Positions 23,482-26,574 of a stretch of DNA of 26,574 nt are shown one piece after another. Source of the DNA: JAGQLF01 sp964635995 (GTDB taxonomy: Bacteria > Patescibacteriota > Dojkabacteria > J137); the NCBI GenBank assembly GCA_964635995.1, contig CAZWRA010000016.1, forward strand, positions 1 to 26,574, given 5' to 3'. The notes beneath the pieces are model-generated. The model did no database searches. It was not told where the DNA came from and saw nothing but the letters and a program-made list of their open reading frames with translations. Each line of letters begins with the position of its first letter. Within the stretch, counting starts at the first letter, position 1. The position numbers were made by a program, and so were the translations under genes.

Positions 23482-23509
23482 TTGAAAGAATTTTCTTACA
23501 AATTATTAT
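23482..23509 (+). promoter_or_regulatory. Promoter candidate for the 23589 gene
   Basis: TTGAAA (23482-23487), 16 bases, then TATTAT (23504-23509). A second -10-like TATAAT lies at 23521-23526 without a good -35. Leader would be about 55-75 bases. Confidence 0.4.
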
Positions 23510-23588
23510 GCTGTAACAAGTATAATTAGAGATAGGTTTATGCTTTAACGTAATAACCTAATATTTATTCTAGAATTATATTAAAAAA

Positions 23589-24116
23589 ATGGCCCTAGAA
23601 GCACATAACATAGAATCGCATGATATTGATGAAAGTCCTGAAGCAAACCCTGAAGTATATAATGTAGCTAATCCAAAAGTTAATCAACCTGTCTATAATC
23701 AAAAAATTATTAGATTTCCTATTAATCCCTATTCCGGTAATTCAGAAAATGCCTCTAACAGTCAACCTGAACCTATAGATTTCAGTCACCCATTAAATAG
23801 AGAACGTATTGTTAACGATAGATTACTTTTAAATTCTCCTGCTCATCTTTTAAAATCAGAAAGAGCCGAGATTTTAAAAGGATTAAAAGAAATGCATGAA
23901 ATGATACTTAGACAAGAAAAAACAGTTAAGGAGGCTGGACAACTCAATATAATAGAAAAAAGACTAAACCGTCTTGGAAGAAATAAAGCAATAAACTCCT
24001 TCCCTATAATCAGAGGATTTATCAACAGAGCAAATTTAAAGAAATCTAACATTGATAATAATTCGGATATCCTAGAAAGACAGTATGAGATTTTTCAAAA
24101 CTTGCTCATAAATTAA
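23589..24116 (+). CDS. Hypothetical soluble protein
   Basis: 175 aa, family not recognised. No signal peptide or membrane segment. The first 75 residues are polar and probably disordered (rich in Asn, Pro, Glu). The second half is helical and charged, with a SPAHLLKSERAEILKGLKEM helix and a basic stretch KRLNRLGRNKAI, ending in another helix. It sits divergently from tuf with its own promoter candidate, and a frameshifted unknown gene follows. It may be a small regulatory or structural protein, but nothing supports a specific role. Start at ATG 23589, preceded by AT-rich sequence with no ribosome binding site. Confidence 0.65.
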   Translation: MALEAHNIESHDIDESPEANPEVYNVANPKVNQPVYNQKIIRFPINPYSGNSENASNSQPEPIDFSHPLNRERIVNDRLLLNSPAHLLKSERAEILKGLKEMHEMILRQEKTVKEAGQLNIIEKRLNRLGRNKAINSFPIIRGFINRANLKKSNIDNNSDILERQYEIFQNLLIN

Positions 24117-24154
24117 AAGTAGAGCCACCACATCGATTTGCTGCATAGCTCTTT

Positions 24155-24175
24155 TGTTGCCAAACTAGGGCAACA
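24155..24175 (+). terminator. Weak hairpin after the 23589 gene
   Basis: Stem TGTTGCC / GGCAACA (seven pairs) with a seven-base loop, followed by TTGTTAAAATT. The U-run is poor, so termination is possible but uncertain. It lies between two co-oriented unknown genes. Confidence 0.35.
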
Positions 24176-24211
24176 TTGTTAAAATTCGTCATTAATTATT
24201 ACTGTATTATT

Positions 24212-24803
24212 ATGTCTATAGATACAGAAATTTTAGAACGATACAATGATGTTCCTGAATTTGATGAGACAAGAGAGAGAAGCTTCCCTACAGCAAATTT
24301 TATTCTCGATGGAACACCCCGTAAACTTAAATCAAAGACCAACTCGTAATGCTTTTGAAGGAAACAATCTAGATTTGGTTATTCGGGCTGGCGCTAAGGT
24401 AGGAGTGATCATTGACGATAAAGGTCGTTTTTTAAATTCACCTAGTTTTTTATCTGTTCCTTTGGTTCAAGTTGGATCTTTGTCCACAAATAGAAATCTA
24501 AAAACAGGGATTTCTAATCCTAGACTGTTTAATTCATATCAAGCAAGTACAGTATCAGTACCAGTAGACGGATATTCTCCTTTAGATTTACAACGTCAAG
24601 CTTCTCTTTTGAACTTAAATTTAGATGAATATACAGAATTCATGAGATTTTCAAGATATGTAATTGTACCTAATGGTACAAGAGTTCATAGACAGATCCA
24701 CATCCAGGGATCACCAAGGACAGAAATTATTCCTGTAACAGACAAAATGAGTTTGCTGTCTCAGCTTCTTGAAAGCGGAGCAGTATATATTGGAGAAAAC
24801 TAG
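24212..24803 (+). pseudogene. Hypothetical protein, frameshifted in C4
   Basis: ATG 24212 opens MSIDTEILERYNDVPEFDET and reads well to FILDGTP, then runs into a stop. The downstream frame reads VNLNQRPTRNAFEGNNLDLV and continues to 24803. Removing one C from the run at 24317-24320 joins them into a 196-aa protein. An ATG at 24246 in the second frame would give 185 aa but with an unlikely N-terminus, so I prefer the joined gene. The product is soluble, with a beta-type middle (AGAKVGVIIDDKGRFL, VPLVQVGSL), a helix (LNLNLDEYTEFMRFSR) and a C-terminal strand-rich part (RYVIVPNGTRVHRQIHIQG). I do not recognise the family. Confidence 0.6.
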
Positions 24804-24819
24804 AGGGTTATAATAAATC

Positions 24820-24846
24820 AAAGAGCTCTGAAATTCAGAGCTCTTT
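24820..24846. terminator. Bidirectional terminator
   Basis: Eleven-pair perfect stem AAAGAGCTCTG / CAGAGCTCTTT with an AAATT loop, followed by ATTTTT on the plus strand and by TGATTTATTATAA on the minus strand. It lies between convergent genes ending at 24803 and 24855. Confidence 0.85.
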
Positions 24847-24854
24847 ATTTTTAG

Positions 24855-25910
24855 CTATTTACTTTGAATCCACTCAACCCAGATTAATCCGCTTTCTTTC
24901 AGTTCCTTAGCATTCTCTACTCCAATATATCTAAACTGCCAAGGTTCATATGCATATCCTGTTACTTCTTCGGTTCCATTTGGGTAACTCATAATAAATC
25001 CATATAAATATGAATTATCTTTAAGCCAAACTCCGGCCTCAGTCTCTCCAAACTGTTCATTAAATTGAAATCCTGATTCCTCGTTTACAAAATCAACAAC
25101 TGTTCCTAATTGATGTTCACTGTACCCAGGTCTTGCTGAAAACTTATCTGTCTCCTCCTGACCGTATTGAGCAACATATCCAGAATAAAGCTTTGCTTGA
25201 GTCTCATAAGATCTGTATGCAGAAGCAATTACTACATTTTTATTTATTTCCTCTCTCATATCTTTAAGCATTAGATCTAAGTTATCCGCAGCTTCTTTAC
25301 GCAATACAAAAGTATCGTCATTAACATAAAGATCAATATAGTTTTCTCTAAGATTTACAAGATCTGAAGGTTCATACGTTACTAATAACCTTCTCTCTTT
25401 ATTTAAAAAAGTTAATAAATCATTTCCATCTATTATATAAGTTGTATTTGGCCATGCAGGCACATAACTCTGACCTTGAAAGGAGAATCCTGGATCTCTA
25501 TCTACAGGAATTTTTAATGTTTCAGTATTTCCTTGTTTATCATTTATATTAATTGTAATTATTGATTTTCCTGTATCAATATTACTGATCTCAAGAACAT
25601 AGAAATATTTACCCTCCTCTTCTTTAACTAAAATCATATTCATTCTATTATTTTTTTGAAGATCTATTTCTTTGTTTGTTTCAATTAACACAGTTAGAAA
25701 ACCTTCATAGATTTGTCTTTCTTCTGTGTCTACATTAATTTCGAGTTTTATACTTTCTTCAGTTGGATTATAAACACGATCTATTAAATCATCTGTATTG
25801 TTTATTCCTAATAATGAATCAAGAAAAAGGAAGATTACTAAAACTGCGCTAATAATAGCTAGAAGCAGACTTAATGAAATAAGAATTTTTTTTGATTGGA
25901 ATTTACTCAT
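24855..25910 (-). CDS. Membrane-anchored VanY-type D,D/L,D-carboxypeptidase, zinc ligand replaced
   Basis: 351 aa: membrane anchor (about 8-32), a beta-rich spacer domain (about 50-140), then a VanY-family peptidase domain (about 195-335). Seen are SAYRSYETQAKLY (230-242), the SxHxxGxxxD zinc motif SEHQLGTVVD with His266 and Asp273, and YEPWQFRYIG at 321-330. Members normally have EPWH there, where Glu is the catalytic base and His the third zinc ligand. Here the Glu is kept (322) but His is replaced by Gln (325, codon CAG, one base from CAT or CAC). The family trims D-Ala from peptidoglycan stem peptides outside the membrane. Activity of this copy is therefore uncertain. The reading frame is otherwise intact. 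It is divergent from the repeat-protein gene at 26013. Confidence 0.85.
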   Translation of the reverse strand: MSKFQSKKILISLSLLLAIISAVLVIFLFLDSLLGINNTDDLIDRVYNPTEESIKLEINVDTEERQIYEGFLTVLIETNKEIDLQKNNRMNMILVKEEEGKYFYVLEISNIDTGKSIITININDKQGNTETLKIPVDRDPGFSFQGQSYVPAWPNTTYIIDGNDLLTFLNKERRLLVTYEPSDLVNLRENYIDLYVNDDTFVLRKEAADNLDLMLKDMREEINKNVVIASAYRSYETQAKLYSGYVAQYGQEETDKFSARPGYSEHQLGTVVDFVNEESGFQFNEQFGETEAGVWLKDNSYLYGFIMSYPNGTEEVTGYAYEPWQFRYIGVENAKELKESGLIWVEWIQSK

Positions 25911-25953
25911 AGATACTAAATATTGTATTCTACTCTTCTTAAAAAATAAACTT

Positions 25954-25967
25954 CAAACTTAAGTTTG
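25954..25967. promoter_or_regulatory. 14-bp perfect palindrome in a divergent promoter region (operator candidate)
   Basis: CAAACTTAAGTTTG is identical on both strands and lies between the divergent vanY-like and repeat-protein genes. It ends three bases before a -10-like TATGAT (25971-25976) of the plus-strand gene, so a bound protein would block that promoter. The regulator is unknown. Confidence 0.4.
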
Positions 25968-26012
25968 CTCTATGATAGACTTTGTATATTAGTATTTATT
26001 ATTCCTAACATA

Positions 26013-26574
26013 ATGGGAAAACTATTTAAGTACGTTTTAATTGTTTTAATATTAGTAGGAGCCGGTATCGGTGGCTACCTCTTATATGATCAGCTATCTG
26101 ATGCAAAATTCGGTTCTGAAACTTCTGGTTATGAAGTTGAAGCATCTTACGAGGGAAATAATACTTGGGAATATGTAATAACTGGAGAGCTTCCAAATCC
26201 TTGTTACGATACAGAAGTTCGAGTTGAAGATTCTGAAGATGGAGATAAAGTAATTAATCTTTTAATTTCTCCTCCGCCTACAGATGAAATATGTACTGAA
26301 GTAATTGAACCAATTGAATTAACTGGTGAATTTAATGCAAGAAGATCTCAAACATTCGAATTTCAAGTTAAAACTGTAAATCCTGGATCATTAAATAATG
26401 ATGAAATAGACGAGAATTTATTTGAATTAAAGGCTCAATTTCAGGGAAACAATTCTTGGGCATATACAATTGAAGGTAACCTTCCTAATCTGTGTTATGA
26501 GGTAGTAGATGTAACTGAACTTGTTGCTGAAAGTTTTCCTGAACAAATCAGCGTACAAATGCAATTAAATAAAG
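26013..26574 (+). CDS. Membrane-anchored Cys-pair repeat protein (partial, cut by window end)
   Basis: 187 codons are visible and the 3' end lies outside the window. ATG 26013 opens a short basic N-terminus and a membrane segment (VLIVLILVGAGIGGYLLY). Two copies of the same repeat follow as in the protein at 7086-8693. The first has TWEYVITGELPNPC, then about 36 residues later ICTEVIEPIELTGEF. The second has SWAYTIEGNLPNLC and is cut. No EF-hand is seen in the visible part. It is divergent from the carboxypeptidase gene, with a 14-bp palindrome between them. Role unknown; an outer-surface structural or binding protein is the likeliest reading. Confidence 0.75.
   Translation, partial: MGKLFKYVLIVLILVGAGIGGYLLYDQLSDAKFGSETSGYEVEASYEGNNTWEYVITGELPNPCYDTEVRVEDSEDGDKVINLLISPPPTDEICTEVIEPIELTGEFNARRSQTFEFQVKTVNPGSLNNDEIDENLFELKAQFQGNNSWAYTIEGNLPNLCYEVVDVTELVAESFPEQISVQMQLNK

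Larger units (their letters stand above)
23209..23588. other. 380-base divergent intergenic region (tuf / unknown gene)
   Basis: No convincing gene on either strand. The tuf-proximal part (to 23396) holds two minus-strand promoters. The other half is very AT-rich and holds a plus-strand promoter for the 23589 gene. No tRNA-like fold or long repeat was noticed. Confidence 0.6.

Noticed and set aside
24246..24803. Gene starting at ATG 24246
   Set aside because: The first 24 codons look like an out-of-frame reading of MSIDTEILERYNDVPEF. The joined frame from 24212 is the better protein.

Overview
The window is AT-rich DNA read with the standard bacterial code (leuS ends in TGA, most other genes in TAA). 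It most likely comes from a Candidate Phyla Radiation (Patescibacteria) bacterium. The reasons are the compact S10-spc ribosomal protein operon with no uL30 gene between rpsE and rplO (uL30 loss is a known CPR trait), the near absence of Shine-Dalgarno sequences, and small membrane-anchored surface proteins of unfamiliar type. I cannot place it in a particular phylum from sequence reading alone.

Layout. Positions 1-3635 hold four accessory genes, all with a damaged reading frame: an alpha/beta hydrolase (in-frame TAA), a TVP38/DedA-type membrane protein (shift in a run of eight T), an unknown one-TM protein (two compensating shifts) and a SAM methyltransferase (shift in a run of six). Positions 3632-6510 hold leuS, cotranscribed with the methyltransferase through a GTGA start/stop overlap and preceded by a possible leaderless, leucine-containing leader ORF. 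Positions 6586-11044 hold a surface set: an anchored FMN-binding-like protein, a protein with four cysteine-pair repeats and two EF-hands, a serine beta-lactamase/PBP-like hydrolase, and a second EF-hand protein. Positions 11104-23208 (minus strand) are the core block, transcribed tuf, rpsJ, rplC, rplD, rplW, rplB, rpsS, rplV, rpsC, rplP, rpmC, rpsQ, rplN, rplX, rplE, rpsN, rpsH, rplF, rplR, rpsE, rplO, secY. Tandem promoters lie before tuf, a hairpin lies between tuf and rpsJ, and an internal promoter candidate lies before rpsN. Positions 23589-26574 hold two unknown proteins (one frameshifted), a VanY-type carboxypeptidase with an altered zinc site, and the 5' part of a second cysteine-pair repeat protein.

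How it fits together. The core genes (about 15 kb with leuS) are intact, while six accessory genes carry seven apparent lesions. That points to gene decay, switchable tracts or local sequence error, and reads would decide which. The most distinctive system is the surface set. It combines N-terminal membrane anchors, a cysteine-bracketed single EF-hand module seen four times in two proteins, and a repeat with two cysteines seen in two proteins, next to peptidoglycan-type hydrolases. The EF-Tu gene is also unusual, with non-canonical residues in the guanine-specificity motif and in switch I.
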